A DNA stretch of 64,000 nt from Mucilaginibacter myungsuensis (lineage in GTDB: Bacteria > Bacteroidota > Bacteroidia > Sphingobacteriales > Sphingobacteriaceae), in the NCBI RefSeq assembly GCF_015222005.1, contig NZ_JADFFL010000003.1, positions 372,001 through 436,000 on the forward strand, written 5' to 3'. A model generated the notes under the pieces. It made no database searches and had not been told where the DNA came from. It saw only the letters and a list, made by a program, of their open reading frames with translations. How positions within the stretch are numbered: the stretch's first letter is position 1; every line of letters begins with the position of its first letter. Both the position numbers and the translations under genes were made by a program. Positions 8,898 through 17,215 of the stretch are shown here, piece after piece.

Positions 8898-9794
8898 ATG
8901 TCAGCACAAACCACCATCCCTATAGTAGTTGTAACCGACGAGCATTATGTGATATTGCTGGGGGTACTATTAAAGTCGATAGAGGCCAACCACAAGACCG
9001 GCGAAAAGATACACGTGTACGCCATAGGTGACGGCGTGGGCAAAGAAAGCCAACGCAAACTGGCCGATTCGGTAAGCAAGGATATGTTCACCATTACCTG
9101 GTCTAAAATGGATGATATCATCCCGGCAGGTGTTACTCTTCCGCTGGACCATACCTCGTTCCCGCTCACTACTTACCTGCGCTTGTTCATCCCTAACGTA
9201 GTGCCACCGGGTACTAAAAAAGCCTTGTTCTTGGATGTGGATATGCTTGTTCTGGAAGACATCAGCAAATTATGGAACCAGGATACCGGCGACTACGTGA
9301 TAGCTGCCGTGCAAGACCCGCGCCTGCTTACCGTTGATAACGAGTGGGGTGGCATTGCCAACTACAAAGAGCTTAATTTAAAGCCAAAGACCAAGTACTT
9401 TAACGCCGGCCTGCTGGTAGTGAACATACCGCAATGGACCGAGCAGAACCTTACCCAGCGCATATTAGATTGCGTTAACGATAACATCAAATTCGCTAAC
9501 TACCCCGATCAGTACGGCCTGAACGTGGTATTGGCCAACCAATGGTACGAGTTGGATCACCGTTGGAATTACTTCGCCTCGGAGACGTTGAAAGACCCGT
9601 TCCTGATCCACTTTGTATCGCGCAAACCCATCTATACCACCTACACCAATAACCCATACTACAAGGAGTTATTTGAAAAATACCGCCTGCAGACCGAGTG
9701 GAAGAACTTTAAACCCATTGGCGAACTTAACCGTTACGTAAAAAAGATCGACAATATTTGGGTAAAGGTTAAAAAGTTATTGAGGATATCGTAA
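8898..9794 (+). CDS. Family 8 glycosyltransferase
   Basis: The protein opens with a GT-A strand (P-I-V-V-V-T-D-E-H-Y) and carries the D-V-D metal-binding motif in L-F-L-D-V-D-M-L near residue 115. It then has Y-F-N-A-G-L-L-V-V-N, a signature of GT8 retaining galactosyl/glucosyl transferases (WaaJ/LgtC relatives), and P-D-Q-Y-G-L-N. A conserved His region (L-I-H-F-V-S) lies near residue 235. It is soluble and probably adds a hexose to the repeat unit. It ends the first run of tightly packed genes, and a 178-base gap follows. Confidence 0.88.
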   Translation: MSAQTTIPIVVVTDEHYVILLGVLLKSIEANHKTGEKIHVYAIGDGVGKESQRKLADSVSKDMFTITWSKMDDIIPAGVTLPLDHTSFPLTTYLRLFIPNVVPPGTKKALFLDVDMLVLEDISKLWNQDTGDYVIAAVQDPRLLTVDNEWGGIANYKELNLKPKTKYFNAGLLVVNIPQWTEQNLTQRILDCVNDNIKFANYPDQYGLNVVLANQWYELDHRWNYFASETLKDPFLIHFVSRKPIYTTYTNNPYYKELFEKYRLQTEWKNFKPIGELNRYVKKIDNIWVKVKKLLRIS

Positions 9795-9910
9795 AAAATG
9801 CCTTTTTTAGGGTAATTTTAAAGTTTTAGGCATCGCGGAGCAAACTGCATGGGGCTAATGTGCGTATACATGGCGTGCTAAAATATTCGCCTTTTGTGTA
9901 GTGTAACATT

Positions 9911-9940
9911 TTTGTTTTGCGCCCGAAAGTCATACTTTTA
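9911..9940 (+). promoter_or_regulatory. Possible internal promoter in the exopolysaccharide cluster
   Basis: TTTG at 9911-9914 and TACTTTTA at 9933-9940 are 18 bases apart, close to the Bacteroidota TTTG-N19-21-TAnnTTTG promoter but with a final A instead of G. The pair lies in the largest gap inside the cluster, 33 bases before the next gene. It could give the second half of the cluster its own transcript. Confidence 0.35.
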
Positions 9941-9972
9941 CTTACCGTAGATCATAATTAAACAAATAGTGC

Positions 9973-10830
9973 ATGAGTGCCTTCAGTAACCCCAAATGGC
10001 TTGATAAATACACGTTTAATTATAAGTCCGTTGACGAGGTTCCGCAGACACTGTACGACGAGATAAACGCCAAGCTTGACAAGCTGAACAGCGACATCCC
10101 CGAAGTGAGCATCACCATTGCCGCCTGGAACGAAGAGGTGAACATGCTGCCAACCATCAGTTCGTTAGCCGACAGTACTACCAAGTTGCCAATAGAGATC
10201 GTTGTGGTGAACAACAACTCTACCGACCGCACACAGGAAGTCCTTGACAAATTCCATATCCATTCTTTCCAGCAGCCTATACAAGGTTGCGGCCCGGCCC
10301 GTCAGCTTGGTTTAGAGCAGGCTAAAGGCAAATACATTTTAACCGCAGATGCCGACTGTATCTACCCTGAAGGTTGGATAGATGGTTTGATCGACACACT
10401 AAAAGAGCCGGGCGTAGTTTGCGTTTACGGCCGTTACTCTTTCATTGCTAACGAGAAGAACCCACGCTGGAAACTGGCTATTTACGAGAAGATGAAGGAC
10501 GTGATAGCCGAGGTGCGCCATCAAAAACGCCCTTACCTGAATACCTTGGGTATGACGATGGGTTTCATCCGTGAGCAGGCCCTTAAAGTTGGCTACGTAA
10601 TGAAACACGTACGCGGCGAGGACGGCAGGTTGACCTTCGACCTGATGCAATTTGGCAAAGTAAAACAGGTGAAGGATGCTAAATACACTACCTGGACCGG
10701 TACCCGCACCATCGATCAGGATGGCAGCCTGTTCAAGGCTGTATCTAACCGCGTGGTTGGCGAGTTGAAAAAAATAACGGAATACTTTAAGCCGCACGCA
10801 CCGCACGATACCAAATCATCCGACAATTAA
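9973..10830 (+). CDS. Family 2 glycosyltransferase
   Basis: This is a 285-residue soluble GT-A enzyme. The donor-site region S-I-T-I-A-A-W-N-E-E, then V-V-V-N-N-N-S-T-D-R-T and the D-A-D-C metal motif (about residues 120-123), are clear. It has no membrane helix. It probably transfers a single sugar in the repeat-unit pathway, with unknown specificity. It follows a 178-base gap and precedes the flippase gene. Confidence 0.85.
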   Translation: MSAFSNPKWLDKYTFNYKSVDEVPQTLYDEINAKLDKLNSDIPEVSITIAAWNEEVNMLPTISSLADSTTKLPIEIVVVNNNSTDRTQEVLDKFHIHSFQQPIQGCGPARQLGLEQAKGKYILTADADCIYPEGWIDGLIDTLKEPGVVCVYGRYSFIANEKNPRWKLAIYEKMKDVIAEVRHQKRPYLNTLGMTMGFIREQALKVGYVMKHVRGEDGRLTFDLMQFGKVKQVKDAKYTTWTGTRTIDQDGSLFKAVSNRVVGELKKITEYFKPHAPHDTKSSDN

Positions 10831-10863
10831 GGCTACATTTAACTGCGGCTATAACCACACTTG

Positions 10864-12207
10864 ATGGGAAAGATCAAAGAACTTATTGGTAACAAACAAT
10901 TCCTGTCGCTTGCTGGCAATGTGGTGATGGCGGGTCTGAATCTGATCACCAACGCTATCCTGCTGCGCCATACTACTGAAGAAAGGATGGGCGATTGGTT
11001 CTTCTTTCAGGCTACCTACGTTTTTATCGATACTTTCCGCTCGGGTTTTTTGTCGACGGCCTTCATCAAGTTTTTTGCCGGTGCCGATAAACAACGTGCC
11101 GACAATGTATTGGGCAGCACCTGGGTATTAGGCTGGCTGATCACCCTGGCTATTTGTGTGATCACTGTCCCCGGGCTTTTTATGCTCAAGTATATCGATA
11201 ACTCAGGTATCGAAACGGCTATAAAATGGGTGGCCATTACCTTTGTAGCTACACTGCCTATTGTGGTGGCTACCTGGATATTGCAGGCCCAGCAACGCTA
11301 TAAAGAGATATTGTACATCAGGCTGATCAACCAGGGGTCGTTCATCATTGCGGTGATCGTGCTTATTTACATCAAACAAAACACGCTTTACTGGTACCTG
11401 GTCACCAATATCATCAGCTGCGTACTTACAAGCGTTATTGTGTTTGCTTGCAGCTGGACCGGCATGAAAACCATGCGCGCCCAAACCAAGGCCAGCATGA
11501 CCGAGATATACCACTTTGGTAAATTTAGTGTGGGCACCAGCATTAGCGCTAACTTGTTAAGGTATTCCGACACGTTCATTATCAACCTGTTGTTAGTACC
11601 AACGCACCCTAACGCGCTGGCGGTTTATGGCATTGGCCAAATGCTGACCAATATGATCGATATCCCGTTGCGTAGCTTTGTGAACACCGGCATGTCGTCC
11701 CTATCGGCAGCACAGAATAATAACCGTAAAGACGAGTTGCAATACATCTTTAAAAAATACACCGGCGCACTTACCATCCTGTTCGTCCCGGTGATCATCG
11801 GTGCTATGGCGTTTGCCGACATTGCCGTAGGCATGCTTGGCGGCGGTAAATATGTGGGTACACCGGCGGCAAATATCTTCAGGATATTTCTGTGCATTGC
11901 TTTACTATTCCCGATAGATAGGTTTACAGGCGTAACACTGGATATCATACACAAACCAAAGATCAACTTTTATAAAGTACTGGCCATGCTAAGCGTCAAT
12001 ATTGTGGGCGACCTTATCGGTATCCACCTGTTGCATAGCATTTACGGCGTAGGTTTTGCCAGCATACCAACCTTTATTGTGGGTACAGCGATCGGCTATT
12101 TCTCGTTAAAAATGTACATGGATTTTACCTTTACAGACATCATTAAACTGGGTTGGGCAGAGGTGAAGATCCTTTATAAATTAGCAATGGGCAAACTGGC
12201 CCGCTAA
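10864..12207 (+). CDS. Polysaccharide repeat-unit flippase (Wzx-like)
   Basis: The protein has about 447 residues with twelve or more hydrophobic segments in pairs and little else, matching the polysaccharide-biosynthesis branch of the MATE/Wzx superfamily. Such proteins move the undecaprenyl-linked repeat unit from cytoplasm to periplasm, where the Wzy-like protein of this cluster would use it. An in-frame TTG at 10861 precedes the ATG at 10864, and I take the ATG. The next gene follows after 12 bases. Confidence 0.85.
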   Translation: MGKIKELIGNKQFLSLAGNVVMAGLNLITNAILLRHTTEERMGDWFFFQATYVFIDTFRSGFLSTAFIKFFAGADKQRADNVLGSTWVLGWLITLAICVITVPGLFMLKYIDNSGIETAIKWVAITFVATLPIVVATWILQAQQRYKEILYIRLINQGSFIIAVIVLIYIKQNTLYWYLVTNIISCVLTSVIVFACSWTGMKTMRAQTKASMTEIYHFGKFSVGTSISANLLRYSDTFIINLLLVPTHPNALAVYGIGQMLTNMIDIPLRSFVNTGMSSLSAAQNNNRKDELQYIFKKYTGALTILFVPVIIGAMAFADIAVGMLGGGKYVGTPAANIFRIFLCIALLFPIDRFTGVTLDIIHKPKINFYKVLAMLSVNIVGDLIGIHLLHSIYGVGFASIPTFIVGTAIGYFSLKMYMDFTFTDIIKLGWAEVKILYKLAMGKLAR

Positions 12208-12219
12208 ATCGGTTGATCG

Positions 12220-12942
12220 ATGACCGGAACGGTAAATTGCTCGTGGATAGATGCCCCCTCGGGAAGCCCTGCCCCTGCCGATAACGGCATAACCATTTGG
12301 TATAGTAAGGTTAACGATCTCTCCGACCGCTACGATGAGTATTATCAACTGATCGCCCCCGAAGAAAAAACTAAAGCTGAACGCTTCCATCGCGAAGCCG
12401 ACCGCCAACGTTATGTGATTCAACATGGACTTTTAAGGAAGTTATTAGGTGACCAGTTAGGCATATCTGGGGATGAATTGACCTTCAATTTCGGACCAAA
12501 CAAAAAGCCTTACCTGTCGGGACACGATATTTATTTTAACCTGTCCAATTCGGACGGTGAATTTTTGATCGCCATTGCGCAGGAGGAAATGGGGTTAGAT
12601 ATCGAGATCATTAAACCAAATTTCAATTATCAGGATATCGCCCAAAATTATTTCGGCAAGGACGAGATCGCTTTTATTGACAGGTCCGACGATCCGGCAA
12701 AAGCTTTTTTTCTATTATGGACGCGCAAAGAGGCATTACTAAAAGCTTGCGGGATGGGTATCGATGATGATCTGCCCCAAGTACCTGCCCTTGATGGCAA
12801 GCATAACCTGCCTGCCCGTTATCCCGTAAAAGAGTGGCGCACGCAAAGTTTTTGTTTAGAGGATCAGACCATGATCAGCCTAACTTACCCGGGGGAGCCA
12901 ATACAAATAAATTTGACCGCGTTGAATAGCTATGGGTTTTAA
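12220..12942 (+). CDS. 4'-phosphopantetheinyl transferase, Sfp type
   Basis: The 240 residues show the two diagnostic motifs: G-L-D-I-E near residues 125-129 (Mg/CoA binding) and W-T-R-K-E-A-L-L-K near 167-175. It would move the phosphopantetheine arm of CoA to a serine of an acyl, peptidyl or aryl carrier protein. No carrier protein, ketosynthase or NRPS lies in the window. Yet the gene sits 12 bases after the flippase and 51 before another glycosyltransferase, inside the polymer cluster. Its substrate may be the cell's fatty-acid ACP, or a carrier used to acylate or decorate the polymer. Confidence 0.9.
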   Translation: MTGTVNCSWIDAPSGSPAPADNGITIWYSKVNDLSDRYDEYYQLIAPEEKTKAERFHREADRQRYVIQHGLLRKLLGDQLGISGDELTFNFGPNKKPYLSGHDIYFNLSNSDGEFLIAIAQEEMGLDIEIIKPNFNYQDIAQNYFGKDEIAFIDRSDDPAKAFFLLWTRKEALLKACGMGIDDDLPQVPALDGKHNLPARYPVKEWRTQSFCLEDQTMISLTYPGEPIQINLTALNSYGF

Positions 12943-12993
12943 ACAACGGTTGAATTAAGAATAAGCCGTATATTTAGTCATCGGCAAAACAGC

Positions 12994-13911
12994 ATGAAAA
13001 AAGTATCTATCGTTACGGTAAATTTTAATCAAGCGGCGGTCACTATGGACCTGCTTAGGTCTATAGCCCAAACCAATACCTATCCCGATCTGGAGGTCAT
13101 TGTAGTAGACAATGGCAGCAAGCACAACCCCGGTCTCGAGATAGCGGCCGAATATCCCGACGTAAAATTTATAGCCACCGGTGCCAACCTGGGCTTTGCA
13201 GGCGGTAACAACGTGGGCATTAAAGCCGCCACCGGCGACTATTACTTTCTGGTAAATAACGATACCGAATTTATACCCGGATTGGTGCAAAAACTGGTTG
13301 ATACACTGGATGAACACCCCGAGGTTGGCGCGGTATCTCCCCGTATCCATTACTTTGACGACCAAACGCTGATCCAATACGTCAATTTTACACAGATGAA
13401 CTATTATACCTGCGCTAATAGCTCGCCGGGGCAGTTCCAGCGTAATGGCGATGATTATAACACGGTGGTAGGTCCGGTAGGTTACGCTCACGGCGCCGCC
13501 ATGATGGTGAAACGTGAGGCTACCGACAAAGTCGGGTTGATGTACGAAAACTACTTTTTATACTACGAGGAAATGGACTGGGCCGAACGCATTAAGCGTG
13601 CCGGCTACCAGATCTGGATGCGTGGCGACGCGCTCATTTACCATAAAGAATCGGTATCGGTAGGGCGCAACAGCTGGCTGAAGGAGTATTTTATGAACCG
13701 TAACCGCATCCTGTTCATCCGCCGTAATGCGCCGGCGTTGAAAGCGCTGTTCTTTTACTTTTATTATATGTTGCTGGTAGTGCCGCGCAACATCATCAAT
13801 TACATCCGCAGCGGCAACGCCAACTTTACAGGTTACCTGCTCAAAGCCATTTGGTGGAACGTCACCAACAAAACCGATAGTACCGACTTAGGGATAACAT
13901 TAAGCAAATAG
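12994..13911 (+). CDS. Family 2 glycosyltransferase, rhamnosyltransferase-like
   Basis: The 305-residue GT-A protein opens V-S-I-V-T-V-N-F-N-Q. It has V-V-D-N-G-S at about 36-41, F-A-G-G-N-N-V-G and the metal motif V-N-N-D-T-E, a pattern typical of WbbL-type rhamnosyltransferases. Near residue 180, Y-E-E-M-D-W-A-E-R is the usual acceptor/catalytic acidic block. The hydrophobic stretch near residue 250 suggests peripheral membrane attachment. The sugar is unproven. Confidence 0.85.
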   Translation: MKKVSIVTVNFNQAAVTMDLLRSIAQTNTYPDLEVIVVDNGSKHNPGLEIAAEYPDVKFIATGANLGFAGGNNVGIKAATGDYYFLVNNDTEFIPGLVQKLVDTLDEHPEVGAVSPRIHYFDDQTLIQYVNFTQMNYYTCANSSPGQFQRNGDDYNTVVGPVGYAHGAAMMVKREATDKVGLMYENYFLYYEEMDWAERIKRAGYQIWMRGDALIYHKESVSVGRNSWLKEYFMNRNRILFIRRNAPALKALFFYFYYMLLVVPRNIINYIRSGNANFTGYLLKAIWWNVTNKTDSTDLGITLSK

Positions 13912-13920
13912 CTCAGATAT

Positions 13921-15096
13921 ATGGAAATTGCGTTCTGGTTCAGCTTGTTCATGGCCTTTTACACTTACGTGGGTTATGGGATATTGCTCTTTATCATCAT
14001 CAAAATAAAACGTGCCGTTAAAGGCCGTAAAGTACCTGTCGACCTGCCCGGCGAGCAATTACCTACTTGTGCGCTGGTAATAGCCGCCTATAACGAGGAG
14101 ACCATCATCCGCGAGAAGATAGCCGATACGCTTGCACTAAGCTATCCCGAAGGCAAACTGAAGATCTATTTTGTGACCGACGGATCTACCGATAACACCG
14201 CCGCCATCATCAGCGAATACCCGCAGATAAACCTGTTGCACAAGGACGGCCGATCGGGCAAGATCGTAGCCATGCACCGCGCTATGGAATTTGTTGACGC
14301 GGAAGTGGCCGTGTTCACCGATGCCAATACCATGCTTAATCGCGAGGCCCTATTAAAGATCTGCCGCCACTACGCCGACCCGACCGTGGGCGCCATTGCG
14401 GGCGAGAAACGCGTATTGGTAAAAGAGACCGACGATGCCAGCGCCGCCGGCGAAGGTTTCTACTGGAAATATGAGTCGACACTGAAAAAATGGGACTCGG
14501 AACTATACTCGGTAGTGGGTGCTGCCGGGGAGTTATTCAGCGTCCGTCGCGATCTGTATAAACCTGTTCCGCTGGATACCATTTTGGATGACTTTATGAT
14601 ATCCATGTACATTGCCCAGGATGGCTACCGCATTATTTACGAACCGGAAGCCTACGCCAGCGAGTCATCATCGGCCAACGTGACCGAGGAGTTGAAACGC
14701 AAGGTGCGTATAGCTGCCGGTGGTATCCAATCCATCATTCGCCTTGCTCCGTTGCTGAACATTTTTAAGTACCCAATACTGTCGTTCCAATACATCAGTC
14801 ACCGCGTGTTACGCTGGACGGTGACGCCGTTCTTTATGATAGCGGCATTGATCCTGAACGTTGTCATATCCATACAAGGCGCCGGGCTGATCTACGATCT
14901 GCTACTGTTCGGTCAGGTGATGTTTTACCTGCTGGCCCTATTAGGCATGATCATGGAGAAACGCCAGATCCGCGTGAAGGCGCTATTCGTCCCCTACTAT
15001 TTTTGCGTGATGAATTATGCGGTACTGGCTGGTATCATTCGTTATTTTAAAGGAAAGCAAAGTGCGGCCTGGGAAAGATCGGCGAGGAAGGTGTAG
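13921..15096 (+). CDS. Membrane family 2 glycosyltransferase
   Basis: One N-terminal helix (about 5-27), a GT-A domain (A-L-V-I-A-A-Y-N-E-E near residue 43, F-V-T-D-G-S-T-D-N-T, F-T-D-A-N-T), and three C-terminal helices (about 300-370) are visible. The Q-x-x-R-W motif is absent. At that place there is R-K-V-R-I-A-A-G-G, as in many non-cellulose GT2 membrane enzymes. It is the last gene of the cluster, and convergent genes lie beyond it across a repeat. Confidence 0.82.
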   Translation: MEIAFWFSLFMAFYTYVGYGILLFIIIKIKRAVKGRKVPVDLPGEQLPTCALVIAAYNEETIIREKIADTLALSYPEGKLKIYFVTDGSTDNTAAIISEYPQINLLHKDGRSGKIVAMHRAMEFVDAEVAVFTDANTMLNREALLKICRHYADPTVGAIAGEKRVLVKETDDASAAGEGFYWKYESTLKKWDSELYSVVGAAGELFSVRRDLYKPVPLDTILDDFMISMYIAQDGYRIIYEPEAYASESSSANVTEELKRKVRIAAGGIQSIIRLAPLLNIFKYPILSFQYISHRVLRWTVTPFFMIAALILNVVISIQGAGLIYDLLLFGQVMFYLLALLGMIMEKRQIRVKALFVPYYFCVMNYAVLAGIIRYFKGKQSAAWERSARKV

Positions 15097-15141
15097 TTAA
15101 TTCTCTCTTAACTCTATGACTGAAGTTCATGTGAGGAATGA

Positions 15142-15282
15142 CAGACCAAAATCTCCCCGCTAGAGCGGGGAAGCACTGAACTTACATCAAGCAAAAACTT
15201 TCATAGGGGTGTGTCCTTTCGTAGAACTTGCAAACCAAGGACACACCCCTGACCCCGCTCGAGCGGGGAAGGGAGACTTTGA
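15142..15282. repeat. Palindromic intergenic repeat, family C, copy 1
   Basis: A direct copy of 19216-19352. It has an outer C-C-C-C-G-C-T / A-G-C-G-G-G-G hairpin at each end and a central inverted pair GGGGTGTGTCCTT / AAGGACACACCCC around a short loop containing CGTAGAACTTGC. It fills the gap between the convergent ends of the last polysaccharide gene and the TlpA-like gene. No ORF is supported here. Confidence 0.8.
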
Positions 15283-15288
15283 GGTATC

Positions 15289-16440
15289 TTATTCTATCCC
15301 CGCCAATACCTTTGGCAAGGCATCCTCATCCCGCACCTTATGGTCGCTCTTATAAAGCATGTTACCGTCAGTACCGATCAAGATCAACACCGGGATAGCC
15401 GACACGCTGAATTTACGCAGCATGTACCCATCAGCATCCAAATAATGCTCCCAGTTCATACCCTGTTTTACGATGGCTTCTTTCATAGGCTTGATGCTAC
15501 GGTCGGAACTGATGCCAATGATGACCAATTTCTCAGGCGGATACTTGGCGCGGATATCTTTGATGAACGGCATCTCGGCCATACATGGCGGGCACCAGGT
15601 GGCCCAAAGGTCCAGCAGGACGTATTTGCCTTTCAGGTCTTTTAGCTCCACATTTTTACCGTCGATCAATTTCAACGTGAATGATGGTGATACCTGCCCC
15701 ACCCCGACCAGTTCTAATCTGGCACTGAACCTTTCGAGCATGCGTTTGCCGCCGGGTGTATTAAGATACTTAGGGAATACCTTTTTAACGTAGGCCAATT
15801 GCTCTTGCAGATAAGCGTCCCGCCCGCCCGAGGTTTGCTCTAACTGGCTCCGGAAGAACCAGAACGCTTGGTAATCATCGGCATGATGGCTTAGGTAAGC
15901 CATATCCCTGTTCAAATGGCCTTCATACAGTTTTTGAAATACCCGACGCAAAGAATCACTTGATGGATATTTGGGGTTCTTTTTCAAAAAAGTGTCAAAA
16001 GCAATGCTCTCCTCCGGATGCTTTTTGCGGTTCGCGATGGTCCCCGCCCAAAATTTATTTTTAACAGAGTCGAATATCGGCGTGGCGTTCAGGATGTAAC
16101 TGTAATGCAGTTCTTGCTCCTCGTTAGGTTTGTTCGTAAAGCGTATAATGGCCGGTTTATCCGTAATAAAAAAGCGGTTGTTGTATTGCTTACCGGCGTC
16201 ATCGGTATAATCCACGTTTACCATAGCCAAAGGCGCGTAGTACTTGCGCTTCAGCACAAATTGGCGCTTGCTGAGCGTATCATCATTAAAGTGCAGATCA
16301 ATCCCGTCATCATAATGGTAGCGTACATTTTGCGGCTTGATGGTACTATCGAATTGCAAAGTGACCTGGAAGATCTTTTGCGCTTGCGCGATATTAACGA
16401 GCAATAAAAAAGAAAGACAAATGGCGATGTGCTTGGGCAT
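15289..16440 (-). CDS. Secreted TlpA-like thioredoxin-fold protein
   Basis: I take the ATG at 16440, where a clean signal peptide starts (M-P-K-H-I-A-I, hydrophobic to A-Q-A). A longer frame from 16473 adds 11 residues that spoil it. The middle resembles the DUF4369-type region common in Bacteroidota. The C-terminal 140 residues are a thioredoxin domain with W-A-T-W-C-P-P-C. It should act in the periplasm or at the outer face as a disulfide reductase or thiol exchanger. Partner unknown. Confidence 0.85.
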   Translation of the reverse strand: MPKHIAICLSFLLLVNIAQAQKIFQVTLQFDSTIKPQNVRYHYDDGIDLHFNDDTLSKRQFVLKRKYYAPLAMVNVDYTDDAGKQYNNRFFITDKPAIIRFTNKPNEEQELHYSYILNATPIFDSVKNKFWAGTIANRKKHPEESIAFDTFLKKNPKYPSSDSLRRVFQKLYEGHLNRDMAYLSHHADDYQAFWFFRSQLEQTSGGRDAYLQEQLAYVKKVFPKYLNTPGGKRMLERFSARLELVGVGQVSPSFTLKLIDGKNVELKDLKGKYVLLDLWATWCPPCMAEMPFIKDIRAKYPPEKLVIIGISSDRSIKPMKEAIVKQGMNWEHYLDADGYMLRKFSVSAIPVLILIGTDGNMLYKSDHKVRDEDALPKVLAGIE

Positions 16441-16530
16441 GGTCGGGTTCGGTTTGTGTGATACAAACGGCACAGCGCGACCGTTGTTGTGGTGGGTTTA
16501 GTTAAGAAGTGTTAAAAGGGGTAGTATTAT

Positions 16531-17154
16531 TTACTTCCAGGTCTCTAACAAGTTCTTCTTCCAAAGGTCCGCTGCATATTTCCTGAATACTTCAGGTCCT
16601 GCTTTAAATGTGGCGTCGAAAGTATAACTGCCGCCATATTGTTCTCCCGGCACTTTAACCATATTTGTACCTCGCACTGCATATTTCTTATCACCCTCGT
16701 GCATAATGATCTTCATCGTGCTTGGGCTTACATCGCCATGGCAAACGGTCTTATACATTAACCAAACCTCAGCTACACCATTCTTATCCAGATCAGTTAT
16801 CGCAAAAGTATTCGGTAGATACTGGGCCCAAATGTCCACAGGGCAATCTTTAATAAAGTCGTGCATCTGCCAGGTTTGCTTGTATGCGGCGCCATTGACA
16901 GCATAGTGATAGGCATACAGGTCGGCATCACGTCCGTCAAAGTCCTTATCTTTTGATGGGCGTTCGCCTGTCTCTGTCGTGATGATCAAATGTTCCCCTG
17001 CTCGGTCTGAAAAACGGGCGGCATTAATAACCTTACCGTCATAACGAACTGACTTAGAGATATCTGTCGGTTTAAGGTTGGTCACCTTGATCTGAGCCGA
17101 AACTGTTAAAGTTGAAACTGATAATAGCAGTGAAAGGGTGCAGGTTAGTTTCAT
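16531..17154 (-). CDS. Secreted protein resembling the M949_RS01915 surface-polysaccharide family
   Basis: A signal peptide (M-K-L-T-C-T-L-S, ending V-S-A-Q) precedes 185 residues. The motif T-D-L-D-K-N-G-V-A-E-V-W resembles a calcium-binding-like D-x-D-x-D-G loop, followed by Y-K-T-V-C-H-G-D-V-S-P. I recall this pattern from the family named M949_RS01915, annotated as surface polysaccharide biosynthesis, but this is recollection and not a search result. It lies between the TlpA-like and CocE-like genes on the same strand. Confidence 0.55.
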   Translation of the reverse strand: MKLTCTLSLLLSVSTLTVSAQIKVTNLKPTDISKSVRYDGKVINAARFSDRAGEHLIITTETGERPSKDKDFDGRDADLYAYHYAVNGAAYKQTWQMHDFIKDCPVDIWAQYLPNTFAITDLDKNGVAEVWLMYKTVCHGDVSPSTMKIIMHEGDKKYAVRGTNMVKVPGEQYGGSYTFDATFKAGPEVFRKYAADLWKKNLLETWK

Positions 17155-17215
17155 TGTGATAATTTAAAAAGCCCAAAACTGGCTTCAGTTTAAAAACTGA
17201 AGCCAGATATTGTTA

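Noticed and set aside
10399-10806. Antisense 135-codon ORF over the GT2 gene
   Set aside because: It lies fully within a gene with clear GT2 motifs and has no domain, start signal or neighbour of its own.
12953-12980. Promoter before the GT2 gene at 12994 (TTG and TATATTTA)
   Set aside because: Spacing of about 16 bases is too short for the Bacteroidota consensus.
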